From contig JAJDDM010000149.1 of the NCBI GenBank assembly GCA_029260315.1, positions 1-39,026 of the forward strand: DNA of 39,026 nucleotides. The letters run 5' to 3'. Below, piece after piece: positions 28,587 through 36,036 of this stretch. How positions within the stretch are numbered: the stretch's first letter is position 1; the number at the start of each line of letters is the position of its first letter. The notes beneath the pieces are model-generated. The model had not been told where the DNA came from and searched no databases. It was given only the letters and a program-made list of their open reading frames with translations. Source of the DNA: Phycisphaerales bacterium. GTDB lineage: Bacteria > Planctomycetota > Phycisphaerae > Phycisphaerales > UBA1924. Position numbers and translations under genes: made by a program.

Positions 28587-29450
28587 ATGGGCAAGTCACG
28601 CGAAATCAAGAAGCGTCTGAAGGCCGTCGACAACATTCGGCGTATCACCAAGACCATGCAGATGATCGCCACGAGCAAGTTCGCTCGGGCCCAGCAGTCC
28701 TCTCAGGCGGGCAAGCCCTACACCGAGGCGCTGTTCACGCTCGTCCGAGAGCTCGCCGAGGCCTCCGAGGCAGACCATCCGCTGCTCTCCGGCGTCGCGA
28801 CCGACAAGCCCGAGCTCACGCTGCTCATCACCTCCGACCGCGGCCTGTGCGGGCCCTACAACGGCTCGGTCATCCGTACCGCCCTCGCTCACATCCGCGC
28901 AAACCCCAAGGCCGAGAACGGCACGCTCGAGGTCGTCGGCAAGAAGGGCGCCGCGGCACTCAAGTTCAACCGCATCAACATCCACGCCAACCACACCCAC
29001 TTCGGCGACGCCCCCGCCTATGAGGACGTCGAGAAGCTCTGCGAGGGCTACATCGACCGGTTCATCGCCGGCGATATCTCCGCGGTCCGCGTCGTGAGCA
29101 TGCGCTATTTTACCGCCGGCAAGCAGACGCCCGAGGTCATGCAACTGCTGCCGTTCAAGGCGAGTACCGACGAGAACGAGACCAAGTCCAATGCCCAGTA
29201 CGAGTTCAGCCCGTCGGAGCACGAGCTGCTCAGCCGGGTCGTGCCCGCCGCGGCCAAGGCCCTGCTCTTCCAGCTCTTCAAGGACGCGATCGTCTCCGAG
29301 CACATCGCGCGGATGGTGGCGATGAAGGCCGCGACCGACAACGCCGGCAAGATGCGCCACCGCCTCAACCGCGACTTCAACCGCGCCCGCCAGGCGCAGA
29401 TCACCACCGAGCTGACCGAGATCGTCTCGGGTGCCGCGGCGTTGGAGTAG
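28587..29450 (+). CDS. atpG: ATP synthase F1 gamma subunit, outside an atp operon
   Basis: The central rotor stalk of F1Fo-ATP synthase. The 287-aa product has the canonical N-terminal helix (EIKKRLKAVDNIRRITKTMQ), then MIATSKFARAQ, LLITSDRGLCGPYN in the Rossmann part, and the C-terminal signature EHIARMVAMKAATDNAGKM followed by NRARQAQITTELTEIVSGA. It is full length and undamaged. Normally atpG lies between atpA and atpD, but here a divergent hydrolase is upstream and 500 bp of repeats with convergent ppk1 are downstream. It is therefore either a relocated sole copy or a member of a second set. The 104 bp upstream must hold its own promoter, though boxes were not clear. Confidence 0.95.
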   Translation: MGKSREIKKRLKAVDNIRRITKTMQMIATSKFARAQQSSQAGKPYTEALFTLVRELAEASEADHPLLSGVATDKPELTLLITSDRGLCGPYNGSVIRTALAHIRANPKAENGTLEVVGKKGAAALKFNRINIHANHTHFGDAPAYEDVEKLCEGYIDRFIAGDISAVRVVSMRYFTAGKQTPEVMQLLPFKASTDENETKSNAQYEFSPSEHELLSRVVPAAAKALLFQLFKDAIVSEHIARMVAMKAATDNAGKMRHRLNRDFNRARQAQITTELTEIVSGAAALE

Positions 29451-29482
29451 GCGGCGCTGGGACCATTCGAGGCTTTTCCGAG

Positions 29483-29694
29483 GCCGAAGAATCACCACAG
29501 AGAACACAGAGAAAGACAGTTCACCACGGAGTGGCACGGAGTTCCACAGAGTTTGGAGGGCTGGAGAGCCAATGCTTCGGTTTCGGGCTCCGTGCAACTC
29601 CGTGTGACTCCGTGGTTCTAACCTTCTTCTTCCTCTCTTGTTCTTCTCAAGCACTGTGCTCCTCTGTGCCTCTGTGGTGAAATCGTTCTTCGGC
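29483..29694. repeat. 212-bp fold-back element of CACAGAG/CACGGAG repeats
   Basis: The outer arms GCCGAAGAA...TCACCACAGAG and CTCTGTGGTGA...TTCTTCGGC are inverted copies. Nested inside are ACCACGGAGTGGCACGGAGT and its inverted partner ACTCCGTGTGACTCCGTGG. No ORF lies between. Similar CACCACAGAG-type arrays are familiar from several bacterial and archaeal genomes, but I know no named family. Confidence 0.75.
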
Positions 29695-29756
29695 GTGTCG
29701 GGATTGGCTCTAGACCGGAGTCAGTAGTCGTGTGGCGTGGGTTCGATGAGTCCGTC

Positions 29757-29910
29757 GCAGGCCCGACCGTGAGGGAGCGCGCCTCCGCGTTCGACCGGGC
29801 CTCGTTCATCTGCGCGAATGGGGCGAGCCCTGCGTGTTGGGCAGGGCCGAGAAACGAGCATGGAAGGGTGAGAAGAGCCGGTAGGCGCCCTCCCTCACGG
29901 TCGGGCCTGC
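29757..29910. repeat. 154-bp element with 27-bp inverted ends
   Basis: The left end (GCAGGCCCGACCGTGAGGGA, 29757-29776, plus GCGCGCC) and right end (29884-29910) are inverted repeats matching at 26 of 27 positions. The centre holds a hairpin CCCTGCGTGTTGGGCAGGG. No coding capacity and no clear target-site duplication are seen. The structure is MITE-like. Confidence 0.75.
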
Positions 29911-29955
29911 GTGCCGCGGCTCGCCTCAAGCCGCTACACGTTGATTGCGTTCGCT

Positions 29956-32142
29956 CTAGAACACGACCGACTCACCTTGTGCCAGACGCAGCAGTGTTCG
30001 AAACGTGCCGAGTGACTCGGGCGAGTCCGCCTCGGCTTCGGGCGTCGCTTCCCTGCGCGTGTAGCCGCCATCGGGCTTCAGATCCCATGCGTTGACCCGG
30101 TCGCGCTCCAGGATTTCCGCGAGCAACGCGAGCTGCTCACGCGCCCGCTCATCGCGCACCGGCACGCACGCCTCGACCCGCCGATTCAGGTTGCGGTACA
30201 TCCAGTCCGCACTGCCGATGAGCCACACGCCGTCGCGCGGCTCCGCCTCACCGTTTGCGAAGTGGAAGAACCGCGAGTGCTCGAGAAACCTGCCGACGAC
30301 CGAGGTCACGCGGATGTTCTCGCTCGCGTCCTCGACCCCCGGCTTGAGGCAGCAGAACCCGCGCACGAACAGGCGGATATCCACCCCCGCCCGCGAGGCG
30401 TCGTACAGCTTCATCGTGATCGCCCGGTCCTCCAGCGAGTTCATCTTCGCGATGATCCGCGCCGGCAGGCCCTTGCCGGCGTTCTCGATCTCCCGATCGA
30501 TCAGATCACAGAACTCCTGGCGCATCTTGTCCGGCGCGACCACGAGCTGATCGAACACAAGCTGCGTGGACCGCCCGGTCAGGTAGTTGAAGAGCTGCAC
30601 GACGTCCTCGGTGATCGCCGAGTCCGCGGTGAACAGGCCCAGGTCCGTGTACAGGTGCGCCGTATTGGGGTGGTAGTTGCCCGTGCCGACGTGCGCATAG
30701 GACCGCAGCGTGTCGCCCTCGCGCCGCACGACCAGCGCGCACTTGCAGTGCGTCTTGAGGCCGACGACGCCGTAGGCAACATGCACCCCCGCTTTCTCGA
30801 GCTGGCGTGCGAACCGGACATTGCGGTGCTCGTCGAACCGCGCCCGCAGCTCCACCAGCACCGCCACCTGCTTGCCCGCCTCGACCGCCCGCACCAGCGA
30901 GGGGATGAACGCCGCGTCCGGGCTGGTGCGGTACAGCGTCAGCTTGATCGCAAGCACATCGGGGTCGCGGGCCGCCGCGCCGATGAACTTCTCGACACTC
31001 GCCTTAAAGCTCTCGTAGGGGTGGTGGACAAGGATGTCGCCGCGCTTGATCTCGCTGAACAGATCGCCCTTGGCCTCGCCGATGCGTTTGGGCGTCACCG
31101 GCGACCAGGGCTCGTACCGCAGATCCGGGCGGTCCAGATCCGCCAGCGGGAACAGATCGGTGTAATCCAGCGGCGTGAACGTCTCGTAGACGTCCTCGGG
31201 ATCCAGGTGCAGCCCCTTGCGCAGGATCTCGACGATCTCACCAGAAGGATTCTTCGGCACTTCCAACCGCACCGAGTCCGCGAACCGGCGCATCTTCAGC
31301 TCCTGCTCCACATGCTCGAGCAGGTCGGCCACTTCCTGGTCCTCGATCTCCACCGCCACCGAGCGCGTCACCCGGAACGGCAGCACCTCCCTGATCTCCA
31401 TCCCCGGGAACAGATCGTCCAGGTTCGACGCCACGATGTCATCGAGGAACACGAACCGCGACTGGCTCTCGATCGCCCCCGCCGGGTCCGCCACCGGCAC
31501 CAGGTTGCGGATCACCCCCGGGATCTTGAGCCGCGCGAAGTGCTTTTCAGCAGTGCCCGGCTTGCCCAGGAGCACGCCCAGGCTCGTCGAAAGATTCGAA
31601 ATAAACGGGAACCGGTGCCCCGGATCCACCGCCAGCGGCGTCAAAATCGGAAAGACGTTCCAGCGGAACCATGTGTCCAGTCGCTCGCGATCCGCGTCGT
31701 CCAGATCCGCCACCCGCAGGATCTCAATCCCGACCTTGCGCAGCGTCGGCAGCACGCCGTCGTGATAGATCTCGTCGAGTTCGCCCTGGAGCGAGAGCAC
31801 CCGCTCGCGGATCCGCTGCAACTGCTCCATCGGCCCGATCCCGTCGTGGCTCGTCGCGCCCGAGTGCTCGTCGATCAGCCGCTTGAGCAAGCCCACCCGC
31901 TTCATGAACAGTTCGTCGAGATTGCTCGCGAAGATCGCGCAGAACCGCACCCGCTCCAGCACCGGCGTCGATTCCTGCGCCGCCTGAGCCAACACCCGCT
32001 GATTGAACTCCAGCCACGACAGATCGCGGTTGAAGAACAGCTCCGGCGGCACGCGCATCGACTCGCCTTGTTCGGCGAAGCGGTCCAGATCCACCGGGCG
32101 GGCATTCTTGCGCTTCTTCTTCGGCTTCTCCGGGGTCTTCAT
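29956..32142 (-). CDS. ppk1: Polyphosphate kinase 1
   Basis: PPK1 reversibly makes long-chain inorganic polyphosphate from ATP. The 728-aa length is normal. The N-terminal domain contains FFNRDLSWLEFNQRVLAQA near 37-55, the family's strongest N-terminal signature. The two catalytic-domain motifs are present: GVVGLKTHCKCALVVRR with the phospho-His, and YAHVGTGNYHPNTAHLYTD. Later RIIAKMNSLED and FVRGFCCLKPG match the PLD-like C-terminal domains. A Lys-rich N-terminal tail (TPEKPKKKRKNARP) is extra. Its ATG directly abuts the stop of the upstream PTPS-family gene, so the two form an operon. The downstream side is the fold-back repeat region. Confidence 0.95.
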   Translation of the reverse strand: MKTPEKPKKKRKNARPVDLDRFAEQGESMRVPPELFFNRDLSWLEFNQRVLAQAAQESTPVLERVRFCAIFASNLDELFMKRVGLLKRLIDEHSGATSHDGIGPMEQLQRIRERVLSLQGELDEIYHDGVLPTLRKVGIEILRVADLDDADRERLDTWFRWNVFPILTPLAVDPGHRFPFISNLSTSLGVLLGKPGTAEKHFARLKIPGVIRNLVPVADPAGAIESQSRFVFLDDIVASNLDDLFPGMEIREVLPFRVTRSVAVEIEDQEVADLLEHVEQELKMRRFADSVRLEVPKNPSGEIVEILRKGLHLDPEDVYETFTPLDYTDLFPLADLDRPDLRYEPWSPVTPKRIGEAKGDLFSEIKRGDILVHHPYESFKASVEKFIGAAARDPDVLAIKLTLYRTSPDAAFIPSLVRAVEAGKQVAVLVELRARFDEHRNVRFARQLEKAGVHVAYGVVGLKTHCKCALVVRREGDTLRSYAHVGTGNYHPNTAHLYTDLGLFTADSAITEDVVQLFNYLTGRSTQLVFDQLVVAPDKMRQEFCDLIDREIENAGKGLPARIIAKMNSLEDRAITMKLYDASRAGVDIRLFVRGFCCLKPGVEDASENIRVTSVVGRFLEHSRFFHFANGEAEPRDGVWLIGSADWMYRNLNRRVEACVPVRDERAREQLALLAEILERDRVNAWDLKPDGGYTRREATPEAEADSPESLGTFRTLLRLAQGESVVF

Positions 32143-32550
32143 CTACGGACGATACGTCGCGACGCAGCCCGGGGCTTCCGACACGCTCACCGACGCCACA
32201 CGGGTAGATCGGCTCTCCGAGCCGATGTCCGATCCGCCGCCCGGTCCACTGGTCAACTCCAACCCCGCCGCCAGCCGCTCGCAGATGTGGCGGGCCACAT
32301 GCTCAGCGGACGGGTTCACCCGATCGAACGGCGGCGTCTTGTTCAGATTCCGATTATTGAACGGCGCGAGGATCTCATCGAGCACCCGCTCGACCGCATG
32401 AAAATCGCACAGCAGCCCGTCGCCATCCACCTCCGCCCCCTCGATCACCGCCTCGACCTGCCAGTTGTGCCCGTGCAGCGGCTCCAACTTCCCGCCGATC
32501 ATCAGCGCATGGGCGGCACAGAACTCACGATGCACGGCGATCGAGTACAC
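32143..32550 (-). CDS. 6-pyruvoyl-tetrahydropterin synthase family protein with ExxHGH site (PTPS-III-like)
   Basis: A 135-aa T-fold enzyme. Zinc ligands are seen as H14 (FCAAHALM) and H26/H28 (LEPLHGHNW). The catalytic Cys of QueD (KCxxLHGH) is not there; instead the motif is E23-P-L-H-G-H. E-x2-HGH is the signature of PTPS-III enzymes, which convert dihydroneopterin triphosphate to 6-hydroxymethyl-dihydropterin and replace FolB in folate synthesis. CDFHAVERVLDEIL and NPSAEHVARHI are conserved family blocks. Near the C-terminus, SDIGSESRST (about 107-116) comes from an inverted family B repeat placed before the last strand (ASVSVSEAPG). GTG 32550 is chosen for homology; the frame stays open to 32685 through further repeats, so the start is uncertain. 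Confidence 0.82.
   Translation of the reverse strand: MYSIAVHREFCAAHALMIGGKLEPLHGHNWQVEAVIEGAEVDGDGLLCDFHAVERVLDEILAPFNNRNLNKTPPFDRVNPSAEHVARHICERLAAGLELTSGPGGGSDIGSESRSTRVASVSVSEAPGCVATYRP
32200..32228. repeat. Family B palindrome in the PTPS-family gene
   Basis: CGGGTAGATCGGCTCTCCGA followed by GCCGATG. On the minus strand it is read in frame as IGSESRST, the same peptide frame used by the inverted copy in acs. Confidence 0.85.
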
Positions 32551-32852
32551 GCCCCAGTGTAGATCGGCTCTCCAAGCCGATACCCCCCGGGTAGATCGGC
32601 TCTCCGAGCCGATGCCCAAGCCTCGGTAGCACCGGCTTCCAGCCGGTCGCGAGTCCATCCGGAGGCGCTGCATTCCCGCCCACAAAGTGAATCAGAGCCG
32701 CGCGCGTGAGCACGCGGACCATGGACCTGGCGATTGCCCGGCGTGACTCGCGAGCACGGCCCGCCGCGCCCCTCGCGGCGCGCGAGTCAATGCACACCAC
32801 GGAGCCTCCATGCCCCATGTCCGCTGACACTATCATCGCCGAAGGAGCCCCA
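32551..32852. other. Divergent intergenic region with repeats
   Basis: This separates the minus-strand PTPS/ppk1 operon from the phosphohexomutase gene. Half of it is dispersed repeats; the right part (about 32690-32850) should hold the phosphohexomutase promoter. No clear -35/-10 pair was found. Confidence 0.5.
32556..32650. repeat. Two family B palindromes and one family E palindrome
   Basis: Two direct family B units (TGTAGATCGGCTCTCCAAGC at 32558-32577, with one mismatch in the hairpin, and GGGTAGATCGGCTCTCCGAG at 32588-32607) are followed by ACCGGCTTCCAGCCGGT (about 32631-32647), a family E-like hairpin. The cluster lies just before the start of the PTPS-family gene. Confidence 0.75.
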
Positions 32853-34442
32853 ATGCCCCAAGCCCCCCTCATGCTCGGCGTCAGCGGCCTGCGCGGCATC
32901 GTCGGTGAGAGCCTCACGCCGGAGGTGGCGATGCGCTACGCCGCGGCGTTCGGGACGTGGCTGTGGGCCAAGACGAATCGCAACCCCTATGTACATGTTG
33001 CCCGAGACGGCCGTGCCGGTGGCGAGGCGATCTACACCGCAGCGATTAGTGGCCTGCTCGCGACTGGATGCAGAGTCCAACGTCAAGGTGTCGCGATGAC
33101 GCCGAGCACAGGAGTCTTCATCGACTCGCGCGATGCTGACGCAGCTTTGATTGTTACCGCAAGCCACAATCCGCAAGAGTGGAACGGGCTCAAGATTCTA
33201 ACTCGACCGGCAGCGTGGGGAGCCGAGAGCGACGGGCGAGGCTCCCCACTCGATGCAAAGCCTGAGGCAAGTGCTCCCTCCGCAGCGATCGCGCAGGAGA
33301 TCATCGACGCCTTCGATGCTGGCCGCGTGTCATTACTCGCACAGGATGAGCTTCACGATTCGACTGTCACGCACGATGTGGAAGACTCGCACTGCCTCAA
33401 GGTCAAAGACGCGATTGAGGCGACTTTCGGCGGTCACAACGAGGAGGCGATGTTTGGCGGCGGCACGGTATCGGGCGTTGTCGTCGATTCTGTGAACGCT
33501 TCGGGTTCGTGGACCGTGCGAGATTTCTTCGAAGGCACACCGGTTCGATTCGTGCAACTCGCCGGCGACAACTCCGGCATCTTCCCCCACGCTCCCGAGC
33601 CCACCAAAGAGAACCTCTCCGGCGAGGGCGGCCTCTGCGACGCCGTTCCGAGGCTCAAGGCCGACATCGGCTTTGCCCAGGACCCCGACGCAGACCGCCT
33701 CGCCATTGTCGATGAGAACGGCACATATATCGGCGAGGAGTACACGCTCGTGCTCGCGGCAGAAGCCCTTCTCCAAGCCCGCGCGCCTGCGAGCCCGACG
33801 CGCAAACGAGGGAAGGATTCACCCGAATCCTCGTTCTCTCCAAAGCCCCTCGCTCGCGCGTCGGACTCGTCACTCGAAGAGCCTTCCCTCGAAACTCCGG
33901 TCATCTGCGTCAACCTCTCCACCAGCCGCATGATCGACGATGTCGCACAGCGCCACGGCGCACGCATCGTCCGCACGCCCGTCGGCGAGGCCAACGTCGT
34001 CGAGATGATGAAAGAGCTTCGATCAGAGGGCCACGACGTCATCCTCGGCGGCGAGGGCAACGGCGGGGTCATCTGGCCGAAAGTCACCTACGTCCGCGAC
34101 AGCCTCAGCGCCATCGCCCTCACCCTCGCGCTCATGGCCCGCACCGCCAAGACGGTCAGCCAGCTCGTCGCCGACATCCCCGCCTATGCCATCGTCAAGC
34201 GCAAGCAGCCCCTGGCGAGCAAGGGCGACGCAGCCCCGGCGATCGACCGGATCATCCAGGCGTTCAAGAGCGACAAGCAGGCGACCATCGACACCCAGGA
34301 CGGCGTGCGCATCGACTGGCCCGACCGCTGGGTTCACGTCCGTGCAAGCAACACCGAGCCGATCCTGCGGCTGATCGCCGAATCGCCCTCGCAAGACGAT
34401 ACAGAGCGACTCCTGGATCAGGTCGCCGACCTGGCCGGATGA
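32853..34442 (+). CDS. Phosphohexomutase (phosphoglucosamine/phosphomannomutase type) with two repeat insertions
   Basis: An alpha-D-phosphohexomutase of 529 aa, versus about 445-460 for relatives. Conserved blocks: FG-type start LMLGVSGLRGIVGESLTPE, active-site phosphoserine loop VTASHNPQEWNG (S104), metal loop DPDADR (277-282), sugar-binding GGEGNGGVIWP, and phosphate-binding RASNTEPILRLIAE. The missing LFGTDG-type start and SGxRG form suggest a GlmM/ManB-like enzyme, but substrate cannot be fixed. Extra residues coincide with repeats: about 120-145 (AAWGAESDGRGSPLDAKPEA) and about 309-347 (APASPTRKRGK ... LARASDSS). AAGGAG precedes ATG 32853 by seven bases. Bases from about 33000 to 33560 use less GC-rich codons than the rest of the gene. 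Confidence 0.9.
   Translation: MPQAPLMLGVSGLRGIVGESLTPEVAMRYAAAFGTWLWAKTNRNPYVHVARDGRAGGEAIYTAAISGLLATGCRVQRQGVAMTPSTGVFIDSRDADAALIVTASHNPQEWNGLKILTRPAAWGAESDGRGSPLDAKPEASAPSAAIAQEIIDAFDAGRVSLLAQDELHDSTVTHDVEDSHCLKVKDAIEATFGGHNEEAMFGGGTVSGVVVDSVNASGSWTVRDFFEGTPVRFVQLAGDNSGIFPHAPEPTKENLSGEGGLCDAVPRLKADIGFAQDPDADRLAIVDENGTYIGEEYTLVLAAEALLQARAPASPTRKRGKDSPESSFSPKPLARASDSSLEEPSLETPVICVNLSTSRMIDDVAQRHGARIVRTPVGEANVVEMMKELRSEGHDVILGGEGNGGVIWPKVTYVRDSLSAIALTLALMARTAKTVSQLVADIPAYAIVKRKQPLASKGDAAPAIDRIIQAFKSDKQATIDTQDGVRIDWPDRWVHVRASNTEPILRLIAESPSQDDTERLLDQVADLAG
33215..33249. repeat. Palindrome F inside the phosphohexomutase gene
   Basis: Perfect 10-bp arms GTGGGGAGCC and GGCTCCCCAC enclose 15 bases. 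It is translated in frame just after the active-site serine loop, where relatives have a short turn. Confidence 0.75.
33788..33872. repeat. Family A inverted pair inside the phosphohexomutase gene
   Basis: A forward unit GAGCCCGACGCGCAAACGAG (33791-33810) and an inverted unit CTCGCTCGCGCGTCGGACTC (33849-33868) flank about 38 bp that itself contains the hairpin GGATTC-ACCC-GAATCC. The whole element is open in the gene's frame and adds a SPTRKRGK-type peptide. Confidence 0.8.
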
Positions 34443-34455
34443 TCAGCCGGATCAA

Positions 34456-34872
34456 TCAGCCGCCGTCGGCATCCGAACCGAGAAGCTCGTTGTGCGCTTC
34501 CTCGAGTTTTTTGTACCCCTCGACATCGCTCACGAAGTCGTGCCCGCAAAACGGGCACTCGGCAGGCAACTCGGAATGTCCGACACGCATCACGATCCGT
34601 GCGCAGTTCTCGCACTTATGCCCGAGGCGGTTCTTCCGCTGCCCGCACTCCGGACATTCCGGCGGCCCGCCCGATGCGCGAGCCGCGGCGTATTGACGAT
34701 GCGTCATCTCGAACTCGTGCTTGCACTCGGGGTTCTGGCACACCAGATACGCCGGGCGGTTTGGATCCTCCTCGCTCGGCACGCCGCCGGAGGACTGATT
34801 GACAATCATCACGCCCGCTGCGCCGAGCGCTGCCAGCGCGATGATCGTGAGGACGACGTTCTTCGCGGTCAT
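34456..34872 (-). CDS. Single-helix membrane protein with zinc-ribbon tail
   Basis: A 138-aa protein. One hydrophobic helix near the N-terminus (about 5-24, NVVLTIIALAALGAAGVMIV) is followed by about 110 hydrophilic residues with several Cys pairs: CQNPEC near 45, CPECG near 71, CENC near 85 and CPFCGHDF near 103. This suggests one or two zinc ribbons on one side of the membrane. Function is unknown. ATG 34872 has GGAGAG upstream on the minus strand; an open frame extends to 34983 but without similarity to anything. It lies downstream of the prepilin-like gene on the same strand and is convergent with the phosphohexomutase gene, 13 bp away. Confidence 0.75.
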   Translation of the reverse strand: MTAKNVVLTIIALAALGAAGVMIVNQSSGGVPSEEDPNRPAYLVCQNPECKHEFEMTHRQYAAARASGGPPECPECGQRKNRLGHKCENCARIVMRVGHSELPAECPFCGHDFVSDVEGYKKLEEAHNELLGSDADGG

Positions 34873-34937
34873 GGAACTCTCCGTGCGGCTCGCAAAGCCG
34901 CGTCTTCGTGATAGCCTGTGCGCAGAGCGCCGACCGA

Positions 34938-35858
34938 TCAGTCGTGCCAGATTTCCTGATGGGGTGTGCCATCGCGATTCCACTTGGCGCGGGCCTCAAG
35001 CGTCGGCTTAACCAGATTCTCGTAGGTGATCGTTTCCACATGGGTGTCCGCGTGCAGCACTTGGCTCTTTCCAGTATTCCGAATCCACGGATCCCGCTGC
35101 GGATCGTCCATAACTTCCCGGCGCTCCGCGTCACGCGCGAAGTGACGCCGGCTCGGGCGATTCAGGGCGTGCCCGCGGTTGAGCCCCGGCGTGACCAGCG
35201 CGTCCGACTCACCGTCCGGCGGCGTGTCCATGATCGCGTACATGCTCGACGGGAAAAGCACCTCGCGGTCCGCCACCTCGCCCCAATAGGCATTCCGAAA
35301 CCGATTCGAGCGAATCTCACTCCGCACGTCCGGGTCCGCGTTCCACACATGCTCGCCCAGCCCGTTCGGCTGGAACTCCTGCACGCCGGACTCGTTGTAC
35401 CCGTATGTGAAGAACACCTCGTTCCAGAACATCGGGCGCTCGGTCTCGTCGTAAACACCGTAGTGCTTCGGCTGGTCGAAGACATTGGACAACCCGTGGT
35501 TGCCGCTCTCGTAGACCGGACGCCACTTGAAGTCCGGGAACGACGATGGGCACCAGAACGCGCCGGTGTCCTCGCTCATGTGGTTTCGCAGCCTCGCGGG
35601 CCATGTAAAGTACCAGTTACCGCCCTGTCCGCGCATCGGCTGGTAGTGCCCCCCGGGGTAATACTCCGACTCCTCGTTCAGATAGCTGCCCAGCGCGTTG
35701 CCCATCTGCTTGAGGTTGTTTCCGCAGATGACCAGTTTCGCCGTTTCACGCGCCTTCCCGATCGCCGGCAGCAGGATCGAGATCAAAAGCGCGATGATCG
35801 CGATCACGACCAGCAACTCGATCAGCGTGAAACCGTGACGCCGCTTTGTTCGATGCAT
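34938..35858 (-). CDS. Prepilin-like protein (N-methylation motif, H-X9-DG type)
   Basis: A 306-aa pseudopilin-like protein of the large planctomycete family. The N-terminal basic leader (MHRTKRRHG) precedes the prepilin cleavage and methylation motif [18 protein letters not shown], so cleavage after Gly by prepilin peptidase is predicted. The helix continues with [20 protein letters not shown], typical of the family. The C-terminal end has [12 protein letters not shown] in place of the usual 'vlfaDGHV' block, so the His and Asp remain but the Gly is Thr. Such proteins probably assemble through the same kind of machinery as the pil operon earlier in the window. ATG 35858 is preferred because it starts right before the leader; GGGAGAC lies upstream. 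Confidence 0.9.
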   Translation of the reverse strand: MHRTKRRHGFTLIELLVVIAIIALLISILLPAIGKARETAKLVICGNNLKQMGNALGSYLNEESEYYPGGHYQPMRGQGGNWYFTWPARLRNHMSEDTGAFWCPSSFPDFKWRPVYESGNHGLSNVFDQPKHYGVYDETERPMFWNEVFFTYGYNESGVQEFQPNGLGEHVWNADPDVRSEIRSNRFRNAYWGEVADREVLFPSSMYAIMDTPPDGESDALVTPGLNRGHALNRPSRRHFARDAERREVMDDPQRDPWIRNTGKSQVLHADTHVETITYENLVKPTLEARAKWNRDGTPHQEIWHD

Positions 35859-35989
35859 CCAATGTCTCCCGGCCAACTCCGGAGTTCCGCGACGACGCCG
35901 CGGCGAGCCGACCTCTCTATGTTCCAATAGGCGCAGGGGACGCGTCTATCGCAGTGACCTGAATCTATCCTACACCAACCCCGTCAACG

Positions 35990-36011
35990 ATGCTCGGGCA
36001 TGCTCGGGCAT
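35990..36011. repeat. Tandem 10-bp direct repeat
   Basis: ATGCTCGGGC occurs twice in direct succession and is followed by AT. It is in the 178-bp region upstream of the prepilin-like gene; a role as a regulator site is possible but unsupported. Confidence 0.4.
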
Positions 36012-36036
36012 CCAAACACCGTGCAAACGCATACAC

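Larger units (their letters stand above)
29451..29955. other. Repeat-filled region between convergent atpG and ppk1
   Basis: About 500 bp with no gene. It consists mainly of two separate fold-back elements (29483-29694 and 29757-29910). Being between two gene ends, they could act as transcription terminators; this is inferred from position only. Confidence 0.7.

Noticed and set aside
29483..29910. CRISPR array
   Set aside because: The repeats are inverted, nested and irregular in spacing. There are no uniform spacers and no cas genes.
30262..32562. A 766-residue plus-strand open frame
   Set aside because: It is antisense to ppk1, whose motifs are unmistakable; the translation has no recognisable domain.
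35940..35990. Minus-strand sigma70 promoter (TTGACG) upstream of the prepilin-like gene
   Set aside because: No acceptable -10 box is found at 16-18 bp spacing; the nearest candidates are at the wrong distance.
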